A stretch of 64,000 nucleotides of DNA, from assembly GCF_003402235.1 (NCBI RefSeq), contig NZ_QEWO01000001.1, forward strand, positions 372,001-436,000, given 5' to 3'. The notes below the pieces were generated by a model, which was given only the letters and a program-made list of their open reading frames with translations, ran no database searches and had not been told where the DNA came from. Every line of letters begins with the position of its first letter. The stretch's first letter is position 1. The position numbers and the translations under genes are program-made. The DNA is from Parahaliea mediterranea (GTDB lineage Bacteria; Pseudomonadota; Gammaproteobacteria; Pseudomonadales; Halieaceae). Shown here one piece after another: positions 52,172 through 62,299 of the stretch.

Positions 52172-53328
52172 GCGCGGGTCGCCTCCGTGCCCGCTGCGTC
52201 GGTGCTGGCGCCATTGCCCTTGCCTTCACTTGCACCAGCGGCAATGTCCGCCTCCACCTGCGCAAGGTGCAGCGTGCGGGTCGGAAAGGCCACGTCGGCG
52301 CCGTGGTCGTGGATGATCTCAAGCACCTTCAGCAGTATCTCCTGCTTGATGCGGTGGTACTCCACCCACACGGTGGTTTTGGTGAAGGTGTAGATGAAGA
52401 AATCCAGCGACGACGGCCCAAAGCTGACGAAGTTCACAATCAGCGTGCGCCCGGTGTCGATAGCCTCGTGGGACTCCAGCATCGCGCGCACGGCCGCCAC
52501 CACATCGCCCATCACGGCGCTGTCTTCGTAACGCAGGCCAATGGTTTCGTAGATACGCCGGTTGAGCATGCGGGACGGGTTCTCCACCGCAATCTGGCTG
52601 AAAACGGCGTTGGGCACGTACAGCGGGCGCTGGTCGAAGGTGCGAATGCGGGTCAGGCGCCAGCTGATATCTTCCACCGTGCCCTCAATCTCCCGGTCTG
52701 GCGAGCGAATCCAGTCGCCCGGGGCGAAAGGACGATCGAGGAAAATGGTCATGGCGCCAAAGAAGTTGGCCAGCAGGTCCTTGGCGGCGAAGCCCACCGC
52801 GATACCGCCAATGCCGCCGAAGGCAAGCAGGCCGGACACCGACACACCGATGCTCTGCAACACCATCAGCGCGGCCAGCACCCACAGGGTGATGCGCAGC
52901 AGTTTGGCAATGGCATGCACCGTGGCCTTGTCGGTGGAAGTCCGCTGCCCGCGCTCGTCACGCAACAGTTCAATCTCGCTGTAGTGCACCAGCCGGTGCA
53001 GAAACCACGCCAGCAGCAGGATCAGGGCGGTGTCGTAGGCCTCGAACACGGCACTACGCCAGCCCTCGCCCACCGCGTTCAACACCAGCAGCAGGCAGAT
53101 CGCCACCACCCACAGCACCAGGCGCAGGGGCACCTCCAGGGCGCTGATAACCACATCGTCCCAGCGGTTGTTGCTGTGTTCGGCCACCCGGTGCAGGCGG
53201 CGCACAACCATGCCCAGCAAGGCGTGCAGCAGTAGCGCCACCAGCAGCATGCCGCCACTGGCCACCAAGGGGCCATATCCCAGCCATTGGGCCTGCGCCG
53301 CGGCCAGCCATTCGTTCAGTGCTTCCAT
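52168..53328 (-). CDS. MscS-family mechanosensitive channel (YbdG/YnaI-type)
   Basis: 386 residues, about five membrane helices in the first 190 residues, the pore helix LAFGGIGGIAVGFAAKDLLA followed by ANFFGAMTIFLDRPFAPGDW, then the beta domain (EGTVEDISWRLTRIRTFDQR) and the alpha/beta C-terminal domain. Opens under membrane tension to release solutes. It overlaps the phosphorylase gene by ATGA. Confidence 0.92.
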   Translation of the reverse strand: MEALNEWLAAAQAQWLGYGPLVASGGMLLVALLLHALLGMVVRRLHRVAEHSNNRWDDVVISALEVPLRLVLWVVAICLLLVLNAVGEGWRSAVFEAYDTALILLLAWFLHRLVHYSEIELLRDERGQRTSTDKATVHAIAKLLRITLWVLAALMVLQSIGVSVSGLLAFGGIGGIAVGFAAKDLLANFFGAMTIFLDRPFAPGDWIRSPDREIEGTVEDISWRLTRIRTFDQRPLYVPNAVFSQIAVENPSRMLNRRIYETIGLRYEDSAVMGDVVAAVRAMLESHEAIDTGRTLIVNFVSFGPSSLDFFIYTFTKTTVWVEYHRIKQEILLKVLEIIHDHGADVAFPTRTLHLAQVEADIAAGASEGKGNGASTDAAGTEATRA

Positions 53329-53612
53329 TGCTTGGTCCCGATCCGTCGCAGGTAGTGGATTCTCGCGTTGTTAGACAAAGTTCTTATGTGATCAGTGATT
53401 TCTGAGGGCTTCACGCTATATAAATTCTGTGGGCGGATGAAGTGGTTTTTGCAAAGCAGGCGCAAGCAGTTGATCTTCCGCACATTCCTGATACGCCATT
53501 CACTGTGCTATTTGCCACCGTCTTTTTAGACGATATTCACATAATGGACACGCTCTGAGCAGGTGGTATGTTGGATCGCCCGAACATCAGGAACGGTCGT
53601 GAGTGTACTGCA

Positions 53613-53930
53613 ATGAAAATGCTGAGTCCCGCAGTCGGAGGCTGGTACAAGGACCTGGAAACCCACGAGTTGTTCGAAGTGGTTGCCTGGGATCCCGCAA
53701 CGCTGACCATCGAGGCGCAATTCCTCGATGGCGAAGTCACCGAATACGATATCGATGCCTGGCGCCAGCTCAAGCTGAGCCAGGCCGAAGCACCTGAAGA
53801 CTGGCGCACCCCCTTCGAGCTCGACGACGAGGACGGGCTCGACCCGGACAGTCCCCTGCACCCCGAAGACTGGAACAACCCGGTCAGCATGATCGAGCCG
53901 GACACCATGTACGGGGTGGAGGACTACTGA
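53613..53930 (+). CDS. Small conserved acidic protein (DUF6763-like)
   Basis: 105 residues beginning MKMLSPAVGGWYKDLETHE. The N-terminal half is a compact beta domain (LFEVVAWDPATLTIEAQFLD) and the C-terminal half is acidic and Pro/Asp-rich (LDDEDGLDPDSPLHPEDWNN). Widespread in gammaproteobacteria by my recollection, with no known function. The ATG at 53613 is preferred over one 45 bases upstream because the extension reads poorly. Confidence 0.7.
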   Translation: MKMLSPAVGGWYKDLETHELFEVVAWDPATLTIEAQFLDGEVTEYDIDAWRQLKLSQAEAPEDWRTPFELDDEDGLDPDSPLHPEDWNNPVSMIEPDTMYGVEDY

Positions 53931-53957
53931 GCCGTCACCACCCGGCGCACACCGGGT

Positions 53958-54443
53958 TTACGCGCCCTCCCCGGCTGCCAGTTCCGGCTGAGCCTGCAGG
54001 ATGGCCTGGCGGTACTCGGCGGGCATGGGGCAGGAGCGGCGGGTTTGCTTGTCCACAAACACCTGGGTGATGCTGCCGGCCGCCAGCGCCTCGCCGGTGG
54101 CGGCATTGGCCAGGTGAAAGCCCAGCTCCGCACTGCTGCGCCCCAGGCGCCGGTAGCCCACGCTCACCTTCACCCGGTCACCCGCCACGCATTCACCGAT
54201 AAAGTCGCACTGGATGTTCACCGTAAAGAAGAAACAGGGCGCCTGCTGAGGGTTCATTGCCGACAGGCCGAGGGAGGTCATGAAGTGCCCCGCCACCTCG
54301 TCGGCGTAAATCATGTAGTTGGCGAAGTACAGGTGCCCCTGGGCATCGGTATCGCTGTAACGCACCGCCAGGGTATCGCTGAATGCGCCCGGTACCGCCA
54401 GCGCCGCGCCCGCCTCAGCCACGGTGGTAGCGCTGGGGCACAA
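53958..54443 (-). CDS. Acyl-CoA thioesterase, 4HBT (hot-dog) family
   Basis: Up to 161 residues. VRYSDTDAQGHLYFANYMIY is the 4-hydroxybenzoyl-CoA thioesterase active-site segment with the catalytic Asp, followed by IQCDFIGECVAGDRVKVSVG and ITQVFVDKQTRRSCPMPAEY. Hydrolyses acyl-CoA esters. Start is not settled: TTG at 54443 overlaps gcvT by 29 bases, GTG at 54422 by 8. Neither has a clear ribosome site; translation may be coupled to gcvT. Confidence 0.88.
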   Translation of the reverse strand: MCPSATTVAEAGAALAVPGAFSDTLAVRYSDTDAQGHLYFANYMIYADEVAGHFMTSLGLSAMNPQQAPCFFFTVNIQCDFIGECVAGDRVKVSVGYRRLGRSSAELGFHLANAATGEALAAGSITQVFVDKQTRRSCPMPAEYRQAILQAQPELAAGEGA

Positions 54444-55542
54444 AGGGGGTGCGGCTGACGGTCATCGGCAGGCGCTTGCCGCGCACTTCGGCGTACACCG
54501 TGGTGTCCACCGCGGCGTGGGTGCTCTCCACATAGGCCAGCGCCACCGGCAGCTCGGCGCTGGGGCCAAAGGTGCCGGAGGTAACACGGCCAATCCCCTT
54601 GCCGTCGGCATCGAACAGTTCGGTGCCCTCGCGCACCGGCGCCCTGCCCTCGCCCACCAGGCCAACCCGCTTGCGGGCCACGGCTTTGGTGGCTATCTGC
54701 TCGAGGATGACGTCGGCCCCCGGAAAGCCGCCGGGGCGCTCGCCGTCGGCGCGGCGGGCCTTGCTGATGGCCCACAGCAGGCTGGCCTCCACCGGGGTAG
54801 TGGTGGTGTCGATGTCGTGGCCATAAAGGCACAGGCCCGCCTCCAGGCGCAGCGAATCCCGCGCCCCCAGGCCAATCGGTGCCACCGCCTCGTGGGCCAG
54901 AAGCTCCCGCACCAGCGCCTCGGCCCCCTCGGCAGGGATGGAAATCTCGAAGCCGTCTTCACCGGTGTAGCCGGAGCGGCTGATAAAACAGGCCTGGCCG
55001 GCAATGGTCATGCGGCGGGCATCCATGAACACCATGTCCTGGGTGTCCGGCGCCAGCTGCGCCATCACCGCGCCGGCCGCCGGCCCCTGCAGGGCGATCA
55101 GGGCGCGCTCATCAAGGCGCTCAAGGCGCACGTCGCCCGGCAGGTTGGCCTCCAGGTGGGCGATGTCCTGGGCTTTGCAGGCAGCGTTCACCACCAGATA
55201 AAGGCAGTCGCCGAAGTTGGTCACCATCAGGTCGTCCCGCAGGCCGCCGGCGTCGTTGGTGAACAGGGCGTAGCGCTGCTTGCCCACCGGCAGGTCGACG
55301 ATATCCACCGGCACCAGCGCCTCCAGGGCGGCGGCCGCACCCGCGCCGTGCAGCAGCAGCTGCCCCATGTGGGACACATCGAACAAGCCCGCCTGCTCGC
55401 GGGTGTGCAGGTGCTCCTTCTTGACCCCCATCGGGTACTGGACCGGCATCGCATAGCCGGCAAAGGGCACCATCTTGCCCCCCAGTTCCCCGTGCAGGTT
55501 GAACAGCGGGGTGTGCAGCAGGTCGGCGGCTGATTCGGTCAT
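54415..55542 (-). CDS. gcvT: Glycine cleavage system aminomethyltransferase (T protein)
   Basis: 375 residues from ATG 55542 (MTESAADLLHTPL), GGAG seven bases upstream. FNLHGELGGKMVPFAGYAMP and VSHMGQLLLHG are N-terminal GcvT motifs; GYTGEDGFEISIP and GLGARDSLRLEAGLCLYGHD are the folate/substrate-binding signatures. It transfers the methylene group to tetrahydrofolate. The partner genes gcvH and gcvP are not in this window. Confidence 0.95.
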   Translation of the reverse strand: MTESAADLLHTPLFNLHGELGGKMVPFAGYAMPVQYPMGVKKEHLHTREQAGLFDVSHMGQLLLHGAGAAAALEALVPVDIVDLPVGKQRYALFTNDAGGLRDDLMVTNFGDCLYLVVNAACKAQDIAHLEANLPGDVRLERLDERALIALQGPAAGAVMAQLAPDTQDMVFMDARRMTIAGQACFISRSGYTGEDGFEISIPAEGAEALVRELLAHEAVAPIGLGARDSLRLEAGLCLYGHDIDTTTTPVEASLLWAISKARRADGERPGGFPGADVILEQIATKAVARKRVGLVGEGRAPVREGTELFDADGKGIGRVTSGTFGPSAELPVALAYVESTHAAVDTTVYAEVRGKRLPMTVSRTPFVPQRYHRG

Positions 55543-55733
55543 GGCGGTCTCCGGAGGTGGGAATAATGGGCGCATACAGGCGCCGGCAGAAACTAGCCGA
55601 AGCGCTGCCCCAATGCAAATATCCGCGCCTCTGCGGTGGCATTGGGCGCCTTTGGATACCGAAAAGGCGAGCCGAACGCTCGTCTACCGACCATCAGTTG
55701 CCCGCAACGGGGTGTTCACTTTGCAGGCATTGC

Positions 55734-55767
55734 CTGTATATACTCACAGTCCTGTACATTTAAACAG
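55734..55767 (+). promoter_or_regulatory. Two LexA (SOS) boxes upstream of lexA
   Basis: ctgtatatactcacag (55734-55749) and ctgtacatttaaacag (55752-55767), both with the CTGT-N8-ACAG frame, 18 bases apart. They lie 52-85 bases before the lexA ATG, the usual autoregulatory tandem operator. Confidence 0.93.
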
Positions 55768-55818
55768 GTGAGCCAGACGGTTCGCCAACCCGGCAAGCGG
55801 ACAGCGCAGGAACCTCCC

Positions 55819-56427
55819 ATGGAACAACTGACCCGGCGGCAGCAACAGGTACTGGATATTATCCGCAGCCATATCGGCGATACCGGCTATCCCCCCACCC
55901 GGGCGGACATTGCCCGCGAACTGGGCTTCAAGTCCGCCAACGCCGCCGAGGAGCACCTCAAGGCCCTGGCCCGCAAGGGGGCGATTGAGATCATTCCCGG
56001 CGCCTCTCGCGGCATCCGCCTGCCGGAGCGGGAGCGCCCCGGCATTCCCATTGTTGGCCGCGTGGCCGCCGGCAGCCCCATCCTGGCCCAGGAACATATC
56101 GAGGACTACTGCGAGCTGCCCCAGAGTTTTTTCCGCCCACAGGCGGATTACTTCCTGACTGTGCAGGGCGACAGCATGATCGATGTGGGTATTTTCGACG
56201 GCGACCTGCTGGCCGTGCACAGCACGCCGGTGGCAGAGAACGGGGATATTATCGTGGCCCGGGTGGACGACGAGGTCACCGTCAAGCGGCTGCGCAAAAC
56301 CAGCAGTAAATACCTGCTGGAGCTGCTGCCGGAGAACCCGGACTTTGAACCGATCGCGGTCGACCTGCGGGAGCAGGCCTTTGCCATAGAAGGTTTGAGC
56401 GTAGGGGTATTGCGCCGCAATCACTGA
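55819..56427 (+). CDS. lexA: SOS repressor LexA
   Basis: 202 residues, E. coli length. Winged HTH in residues 1-65 ([20 protein letters not shown]). Self-cleavage site Ala84-Gly85 (VAAGSP), nucleophile Ser119 (GDSM) and Lys156 (VTVKRL) are all intact. Start ATG 55819 has CAGGAA seven bases upstream; the frame is open further up but runs over the SOS boxes. It controls the DNA-damage response and itself. No sulA-like division inhibitor gene follows, unlike in Pseudomonas. Confidence 0.98.
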   Translation: MEQLTRRQQQVLDIIRSHIGDTGYPPTRADIARELGFKSANAAEEHLKALARKGAIEIIPGASRGIRLPERERPGIPIVGRVAAGSPILAQEHIEDYCELPQSFFRPQADYFLTVQGDSMIDVGIFDGDLLAVHSTPVAENGDIIVARVDDEVTVKRLRKTSSKYLLELLPENPDFEPIAVDLREQAFAIEGLSVGVLRRNH

Positions 56428-56450
56428 ATTGCGGCGGTGAGCACAGCCCC

Positions 56451-56705
56451 CTAGTGGAGTACGCGGGGGGCGATTTCCTGGTCGGTATCGGCCTCGTCGG
56501 CCTCTTCCACGGTGGAAAGATTGGAGGCCGCCTCGATACCGGCCTGAATCATGGCCCGGGCCACCTCCAGGGTGTTATCCATCAGATAGACGCGGGACTC
56601 ATCGGAAAACCGGATGCGCACCAGCGGGTCGGACTCACCTTCTGCGCGGCGCAGGACAATTTCCCCGTCGCCCAGATCGACAATTTCCAGAACGGATGTC
56701 GGCAC
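56451..56705 (-). CDS. Small conserved hypothetical protein between lexA and topA
   Basis: 84 residues: MPTSVLEIVDLGDGEIVLRR, then RIRFSDESRVYLMDNTLEVA and an acidic C-terminus. No signal or membrane segment. A similar small gene lies in the same place (lexA side of topA) in Pseudomonas, so it is likely a real core gene of unknown function. It converges with lexA. Confidence 0.7.
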   Translation of the reverse strand: MPTSVLEIVDLGDGEIVLRRAEGESDPLVRIRFSDESRVYLMDNTLEVARAMIQAGIEAASNLSTVEEADEADTDQEIAPRVLH

Positions 56706-56773
56706 TCTTTACCTCATTCAGGTTGAACAGCGCCTTCATTCTATCAGCGCCGCCAACCCACATGCCACCCGAC

Positions 56774-57247
56774 TCAGTATTCGTCCAGGGCATCGCCCAT
56801 GCGGGCAAAGCGCGCCTCCAGTTGTCCGGCCCACTGGCCGAAGTGCTCCGGCCCCGCCGGCGCGTCCGCGCCGCTGGCCAGGTTGCCGAAGCTGCGCCGC
56901 GCACCGCCGCCCGGCGTCGCCACCTGCCACGCCAGCAACTCGGCCAGCCAGCCTGACTTTTCGAGCTGTTCAAACTCGCGCAGTTCCCCGGATATCGCCC
57001 GCCCCTCGGGCGGCGATGGCAAATCCGCCACGCGGCCCGGTAGCGTCGCAGGCAGCTCCGGCGGGTTGCTCACCGCCAGCAGAAACCAGCCATAGGCCCG
57101 CAGCAGGTGCGCTTGACAGGCGGGGCCAAAGGCCGCCGCCAGTGTCGAGGCCGGCACCTCGGCCGCTGCCACATCCCGCTGCCAGGCCGCCAGCACCAGC
57201 CGGGCCAGGTAGAGATGGTGGTTGGCCAGGCCCCGGGGCGAACTCAT
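56774..57247 (-). CDS. DUF6586-family protein next to topA
   Basis: 157 residues from ATG 57247 ([15 protein letters not shown]), whose start overlaps the topA stop (ATGA). Helical: [20 protein letters not shown], then [15 protein letters not shown] and [20 protein letters not shown]. Matches a conserved protein that follows topA in gammaproteobacteria; function unknown. Probably co-transcribed with topA. Confidence 0.78.
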   Translation of the reverse strand: MSSPRGLANHHLYLARLVLAAWQRDVAAAEVPASTLAAAFGPACQAHLLRAYGWFLLAVSNPPELPATLPGRVADLPSPPEGRAISGELREFEQLEKSGWLAELLAWQVATPGGGARRSFGNLASGADAPAGPEHFGQWAGQLEARFARMGDALDEY

Positions 57248-59925
57248 CGCTTGCCGCGGCCCTTGCCGGCTTTGGCGGTTTTTGCCGCCTTGGCTGACTT
57301 GCCGGCCTCCACCTGCCATTTGCCGCCGTCGTGGAACGCCTTCCAGCCCGTGGCCTTGCCGTCGACTTCGGTCATTACGTACTGCTCTTTGGTTTTGCGG
57401 CTGTAGCGCACCTGGCTGCGGTTACCCTCGTCATCGGCCACAGGTGCATCAAACAAAAAGCTGTATTTGGGGTCGATCTCATCCCGGTGCGGCAGCAGCT
57501 CGTCCACAAAGGGGGCGCGGGTTTCACGGTTGCGCGGAAACTGGCTGGCAGCCAGGAACAAACCGGCAGCGCCGTCGCGCAGCACATAGTGGTCGTCCAC
57601 TTTTTCGCAGGCCAGCTCGGGCATGGGCACCGGATCCATCTTGGGCGGCGCCGGCTCGCCGCTGCGCAGCAGCTTGCGAGTGTTCTTGCAGCTCTCGCCG
57701 GTGCAGCCGAAATATTTGCCGAAGCGTCCGGTCTTCAACTGCATCTCGGCGCCGCACTTGTCGCATTCCAGGGTTGGGCCGTCGTAGCCCTTGATTTTGA
57801 ACTTGCCCTGCTCCACTTCAAAGCCGGAACAGTCCGGGTTGTTGCCACACACGTGCAGCTTGCGCTGTTCGTCAATCAGGTAGCTGTCCATCGCGGCGTT
57901 ACAGAGGGTGCAGCGGTGCTTGCTGCGCAGCAGGCGCGATTCCGCCTCGTCATCGGCATCCTCGCGAATGGCTTCGTCCCCGGGCACCAGGTTGACGGTC
58001 TGTTTGCAGCGCTCCTTGGGCGGCAGGGCATAGCCTGAACAGCCCAAAAATACCCCGGTACTGGCGGTGCGAATCTGCATCGGGCGGCCGCATTCCTTGC
58101 AGGGAATGTCGGTCATGGTGGGCTCGTTGGGCTGCATGCCCGCCGGCTGGGGCTCCTCGGCCTTTTCCAGCAGGTCGCTGAATTCGCCATAGAAGCGATC
58201 CAGCAACTCGCGCCAGTCCAGGGCGCCCTGGGCCACTTCGTCCAGGCGCTCCTCCATGGTGGAGGTGAAGCCATAGTCCAGCAGGTCGGTAAAACTCTTC
58301 TGCAGGCGCTCGGTGACAATCTCGCCCATTTTTTCCGCGTAGAAACGCTTGTTCTCCAGGCGCACGTAGCCGCGATCCTGGATGGTGGAAATGATCGAGG
58401 CGTAGGTAGAGGGACGGCCGATGCCGCGTTTTTCCAATTCCCGCACCAGGCTGGCTTCGCCAAAGCGCGGGGTGGGCTTGGTAAAGTGCTGGGCCGGATC
58501 CAGCCCACGCAAATCGAGGGTATCGCCAGACTTCATGTCGGGCAGCACCACGTCCTCGCCCTTGCGCCCGGCCGGTGGCTGCACGCGGGTGAAACCGTCG
58601 AACACGATGATGCGACCCTTGGCCTGGAGCTCATAGTCGCCCGCGGTCACCGTTACGGTGCTGGACAGATACTCCGCCGCGGGCATCTGGCAGGCCACAA
58701 ACTGCCGCCAGATCAGTTCGTAAAGACGCTCGGCGTCGCGCTCCATGCCCTGCAGGGCGGTCTGGCGCAGGTTGACATCGGAGGGGCGAATGGCCTCGTG
58801 GGCCTCCTGGGCACCCTCCTTTGACGAGTAGCGGTTGGCCTGCTCGGGCAGGTATTTGGCCGGGAAGTTGGCGCCAATGTAGTCACGACAGGCGGCCACC
58901 GCCTCGTCGCTTAAGTTGGTGGAGTCGGTACGCATGTAGGTGATATAGCCGGCCTCGTAGAGGCGCTGGGCCAGCATCATGGTCTTCTTCACGCTGAAGC
59001 CAAGGCGCGTACTGGCGGCCTGCTGCAGGGTGGAGGTGATATAGGGCGCCGGCGGTTTGGAGCGGGTCGGCTTGTCTTCCCGCTGGCTGACGCTGTAACG
59101 CTGCTGCTCCAGTTCGGCAACGGCGGCGCGGGTGTCGGCCTCGTTGTCGGGGCGGAACTTCTCCCCGCGGTGGCGGTTAACCTGAAAGCGTACGGGCTCG
59201 GTGCTGCCGGGCTGCAGGCTGGCGTGAACCTCCCAGTATTCCTCGGGCACAAAGGCGCGGATTTCCTTTTCGCGCTCCACAATCAGGCGCACCGCCACCG
59301 ACTGCACCCGCCCTGCAGACAGGCCGCGGGCCACTTTGGCCCACAGCAGTGGCGACACCATATAGCCCACCACCCGATCCAGGAAGCGGCGCGCCTGCTG
59401 GGCATTAACCCGGTTATAGTCCAGCTGGGCCGGATCCTCGAAGGCCTCGGCAATGGCCTTTTTGGTGATTTCGTTGAACACCACCCGCTGGTAGCGGTTG
59501 TCGTCACCGCCAATGGCTTCGCGCAGATGCCAGGCAATGGCCTCCCCCTCGCGATCCAAGTCGGTGGCGAGGTAGATGGCGTCGGAACTTGCCGCGAGCT
59601 TTTTCAGCTCGGCCACCACCTTTTCCTTGCCGGGCAGAATTTCGTACTCCGCCTTCCAACCGTGCTCCGGGTCGATACCCATGCGCCGAATCAGCTGCTC
59701 CCGGGACTTCTGCTTTTTATAGGCGGCTTTTTCCTCGGGGGCCATTTTGCGGGTGCGGGCGGCCTGGGCGGCCCGCTCCTTTGGGTCCACCTTGCCGCCG
59801 CTGCCGGCGGTCGGCAGGTCGCGAATGTGTCCAACACTGGATTTAACGATGAAATCAGGACCCAGGTACTTATTGATGGTCTTGGCCTTGGCCGGTGATT
59901 CCACGATGACAAGTGATTTGCCCAT
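57244..59925 (-). CDS. topA: DNA topoisomerase I
   Basis: 893 residues from ATG 59925 ([20 protein letters not shown]) with CAGGAG upstream. Toprim domain at the N-terminus ([20 protein letters not shown]), the active-site Tyr near residue 330 in [25 protein letters not shown], and C-terminal zinc ribbons ([35 protein letters not shown]). It relaxes negative supercoils by single-strand cleavage. Ends in a basic tail [14 protein letters not shown]. Confidence 0.97.
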   Translation of the reverse strand: MGKSLVIVESPAKAKTINKYLGPDFIVKSSVGHIRDLPTAGSGGKVDPKERAAQAARTRKMAPEEKAAYKKQKSREQLIRRMGIDPEHGWKAEYEILPGKEKVVAELKKLAASSDAIYLATDLDREGEAIAWHLREAIGGDDNRYQRVVFNEITKKAIAEAFEDPAQLDYNRVNAQQARRFLDRVVGYMVSPLLWAKVARGLSAGRVQSVAVRLIVEREKEIRAFVPEEYWEVHASLQPGSTEPVRFQVNRHRGEKFRPDNEADTRAAVAELEQQRYSVSQREDKPTRSKPPAPYITSTLQQAASTRLGFSVKKTMMLAQRLYEAGYITYMRTDSTNLSDEAVAACRDYIGANFPAKYLPEQANRYSSKEGAQEAHEAIRPSDVNLRQTALQGMERDAERLYELIWRQFVACQMPAAEYLSSTVTVTAGDYELQAKGRIIVFDGFTRVQPPAGRKGEDVVLPDMKSGDTLDLRGLDPAQHFTKPTPRFGEASLVRELEKRGIGRPSTYASIISTIQDRGYVRLENKRFYAEKMGEIVTERLQKSFTDLLDYGFTSTMEERLDEVAQGALDWRELLDRFYGEFSDLLEKAEEPQPAGMQPNEPTMTDIPCKECGRPMQIRTASTGVFLGCSGYALPPKERCKQTVNLVPGDEAIREDADDEAESRLLRSKHRCTLCNAAMDSYLIDEQRKLHVCGNNPDCSGFEVEQGKFKIKGYDGPTLECDKCGAEMQLKTGRFGKYFGCTGESCKNTRKLLRSGEPAPPKMDPVPMPELACEKVDDHYVLRDGAAGLFLAASQFPRNRETRAPFVDELLPHRDEIDPKYSFLFDAPVADDEGNRSQVRYSRKTKEQYVMTEVDGKATGWKAFHDGGKWQVEAGKSAKAAKTAKAGKGRGKR

Positions 59926-60028
59926 ATGCTCCTGTATACCCGCTGAAGGGGCTGCGTTCGTTCTGTCCCGAGGGAAAAAGGGGCATATATAAGTGCCAGC
60001 CTCGCCCGGGTCAAGGGCGAAGCTGTCA

Positions 60029-60505
60029 TCAGAGCGCCAGTTGCGCTCCCCAATCACCCAGCAAACGGCGTATTTCAGCTACTGTAGACAGGTCGCCCGC
60101 CTCCCGCCAGTAAATGCCGCAGGAGCCCTCGTCCACGCTTGCCGCCAGCACCGATTCCGGCATCTCCAGCAGCGCCTGGGGTACGGCCCTGCGCGCCTGC
60201 AGGGAATGCCCCGGCCCATCCGCCAGGGCCCGCCACTCGCCCGTTTCTTCGCGCAGCCAGGCCCCGCGCCGGCGCTGGCGCCCGCGGGACGGGCGCAGGC
60301 GCAGGCCGTAGTAAAGGCTGTCTGCGCGCACGCCAGCGGCCCCCGGCGCAGCGCTGCGCGGCAGGTCACGAAATTCCACGAACAGGCCCTGCACCGCGGC
60401 GGCCTCGCGCAGGCGGGCCTGACGGCGCTGCTGCTTGCTCGGCACAAAGTGCGACAGCGGCGCCAGGGCTATGGCAATCACAAAAGCGATAATCAGGTAG
60501 GTCAA
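60029..60505 (-). CDS. Hypothetical single-pass membrane protein
   Basis: 158 residues: one N-terminal helix ([20 protein letters not shown]) then an Arg-rich soluble domain ([40 protein letters not shown]) ending in [16 protein letters not shown]. Predicted topology is N-terminal anchor with a cytoplasmic or periplasmic basic domain. No family recognised. It lies upstream of topA on the same strand (gap 103 bases). Confidence 0.65.
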   Translation of the reverse strand: MTYLIIAFVIAIALAPLSHFVPSKQQRRQARLREAAAVQGLFVEFRDLPRSAAPGAAGVRADSLYYGLRLRPSRGRQRRRGAWLREETGEWRALADGPGHSLQARRAVPQALLEMPESVLAASVDEGSCGIYWREAGDLSTVAEIRRLLGDWGAQLAL

Positions 60506-60591
60506 GCGGGGCTCCGGCTTGCATCTGGCGAACGGGCCGCCATAGTATGCTATATACCACTTGCCGAGCAGCCTACCCGAGGAGAATGGCG

Positions 60592-61032
60592 ATGGCCCAG
60601 TACAGCAAAATCCTGATTGCGGTCGACCTCAGCGAGGATTCCGCCGAAGTTGCCACCAAGGCCCGAGCAATCGCCGGCGATGACAGCAGCGGCCTGCACC
60701 TGATCCATGTGATTGAGCCCCTGAGCTTCGCCTACGGCGGCGACATTCCCATGGACTTTTCCGGCATCCAGGACGAAATCCACCAGCAGGCCACACAACA
60801 GCTGGCCACCTTTGGCACCGCCCACGGCATTCCCGCCGAACGCCAGCACATTGTGCTGGGGCGCCCGGAGGTGGAAATCCACAGCGCCGCACAGGAGATT
60901 AACGCCGACCTGATTGTGGTGGGCAGCCACGGCCGCTACGGCCTCGCCCTGTTGATGGGCTCCACCGCCAACGGGGTTTTGCACGGCGCCACCTGCGACG
61001 TGCTGGCGGTACGCGTGGGCGATACCGACTAG
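60592..61032 (+). CDS. Universal stress protein (UspA family)
   Basis: 146 residues. KILIAVDLSEDSAEVATKAR at the start and the ATP-binding GSHGRYGLALLMGSTANGVL (G-2x-G-9x-G-S/T) near 118-138. Soluble stress-linked protein. Two ATGs lie six bases apart; GAGGAG is seven bases before the second (60592), so that one is chosen. Convergent with the glutaredoxin-like gene (four-base stop overlap). Confidence 0.92.
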   Translation: MAQYSKILIAVDLSEDSAEVATKARAIAGDDSSGLHLIHVIEPLSFAYGGDIPMDFSGIQDEIHQQATQQLATFGTAHGIPAERQHIVLGRPEVEIHSAAQEINADLIVVGSHGRYGLALLMGSTANGVLHGATCDVLAVRVGDTD

Positions 61033-61283
61033 GTGGGCTGGCCGGTCAGCGCCAGCACTTCGGCCTCCACAAAAGGCCAGCGCGCCTCGCCATCGGCGCC
61101 GCGCAGCACCGGAATCAACAGCGCGTAACGCTCGAACAGGACATCGTCGTCGGCGATGTCCACCACCCGGTAGCGAAACGGGCAGCCGGCCTGCTGCAGG
61201 GTGTGGAGAATGGCCTCGGCCTGCTCGCACAGGTGGCAGCCCACGGTGCCAAGCAACTCCAACTCCCTCAGATCATTGTGCAA
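61029..61283 (-). CDS. Glutaredoxin-like thioredoxin-fold protein
   Basis: 84 residues. LLGTVGCHLCEQAEAILHTL carries the CxxC motif; the cis-Pro follows in YALLIPVLRGADGEARWPF. Typical DUF836/glutaredoxin-2-like protein. The start is a TTG at 61283, set by GGAGG seven bases upstream; the frame stays open further up without a site. Confidence 0.8.
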   Translation of the reverse strand: MHNDLRELELLGTVGCHLCEQAEAILHTLQQAGCPFRYRVVDIADDDVLFERYALLIPVLRGADGEARWPFVEAEVLALTGQPT

Positions 61284-61387
61284 AGTCTTTCCTCCCGTCG
61301 GCGGGGGCGCCGGCGACTGCCACCCCTGTACAGAATCATGTAGAATCCCCCGTTCCGCAAATACGCATAATCCCCGGGGGTATCGAC

Positions 61388-62290
61388 GTGGCGTTATTCT
61401 CCCAGCCCACAGCGCGCGCACTGGCCATCCTGGATTTGTTGATGGCGAATCCGCACCAGGCCTTTGGCCTGACCGAGATGACTCGTCGACTCAACCTGAA
61501 CAAGGCCACCTGTCATGCCATCCTGACGACGATGGCCAACTACGGCTTTCTTATACAGCATCCCAAAACCAAGGCCTATCGCCTCGGCCCGTCCATCATT
61601 GCCGCCGGTAACGCGGCCTTCGCCCAGTTCCCGGTTCTCGAATACGCGCGCCCCGAACTGGAGGGCCTGCAGAACGACCTCAAAGTCGGCTTTGCGGTCA
61701 CCGCGCGCTCCAAGCTGCACCAGGTGCTGCTGGCCCTGTACGGCCATGCCACACCGCTGATTGATTCCTTTCAGCTTGGCCTGCGCCTGCCGAACACCGC
61801 GCCCATTGCCGCCTGTTTTACCGCTTTTTCACCGGCCAAAGCGCTGGAAGCCTGGCTCACCCGGGCCCATGAATCCCGCGGCGGTTACAACGAACGCCTC
61901 GACCAGAAGCTGCGGGTGTCGGTGATCGCCATTCGCGCCCGGGGCTTTGAGGTTACCCTGAAAACCAAGGCCGAGGCCGAGCTGACCGCGGAGCTATCGC
62001 GCATCCACCAGAGTTGGAGCCTCACCGAACTCGAAGACGCCGCCAACAAGTACCAGCACGACGTGTGCGACGAACACTATCACCTCGACCGCATCGACCC
62101 CAAGGCGCGCTACGAGGTCAGCACCATCGCGGTGCCGGTGTGCGTGTACCGCGACGTGCCTGTCATGTGCTTTGTGGCCGGCTCCATCGACAAGCCCATC
62201 ACCGGCGCGCAGATCGAAGACATTGCCGCGCGCATGAAGGAATCCGCCGACCGGGTTACCGCCCTGGCCATGGGCAAAACCAGCGTCTGA
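61388..62290 (+). CDS. IclR-family transcription regulator
   Basis: 300 residues. N-terminal winged HTH (ALAILDLLMANPHQAFGLTE, then MTRRLNLNKATCHAILTTMA) and a C-terminal effector-binding domain (about 85-285; ARYEVSTIAVPVCVYRDVPV). Starts at GTG 61388. Target genes are not evident: the next gene on the strand is an rRNA/tRNA methyltransferase only 9 bases away. The central HLDRIDPKARYE region is longer than in typical IclR proteins. Confidence 0.88.
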   Translation: MALFSQPTARALAILDLLMANPHQAFGLTEMTRRLNLNKATCHAILTTMANYGFLIQHPKTKAYRLGPSIIAAGNAAFAQFPVLEYARPELEGLQNDLKVGFAVTARSKLHQVLLALYGHATPLIDSFQLGLRLPNTAPIAACFTAFSPAKALEAWLTRAHESRGGYNERLDQKLRVSVIAIRARGFEVTLKTKAEAELTAELSRIHQSWSLTELEDAANKYQHDVCDEHYHLDRIDPKARYEVSTIAVPVCVYRDVPVMCFVAGSIDKPITGAQIEDIAARMKESADRVTALAMGKTSV

Positions 62291-62299
62291 CCACCCGTT

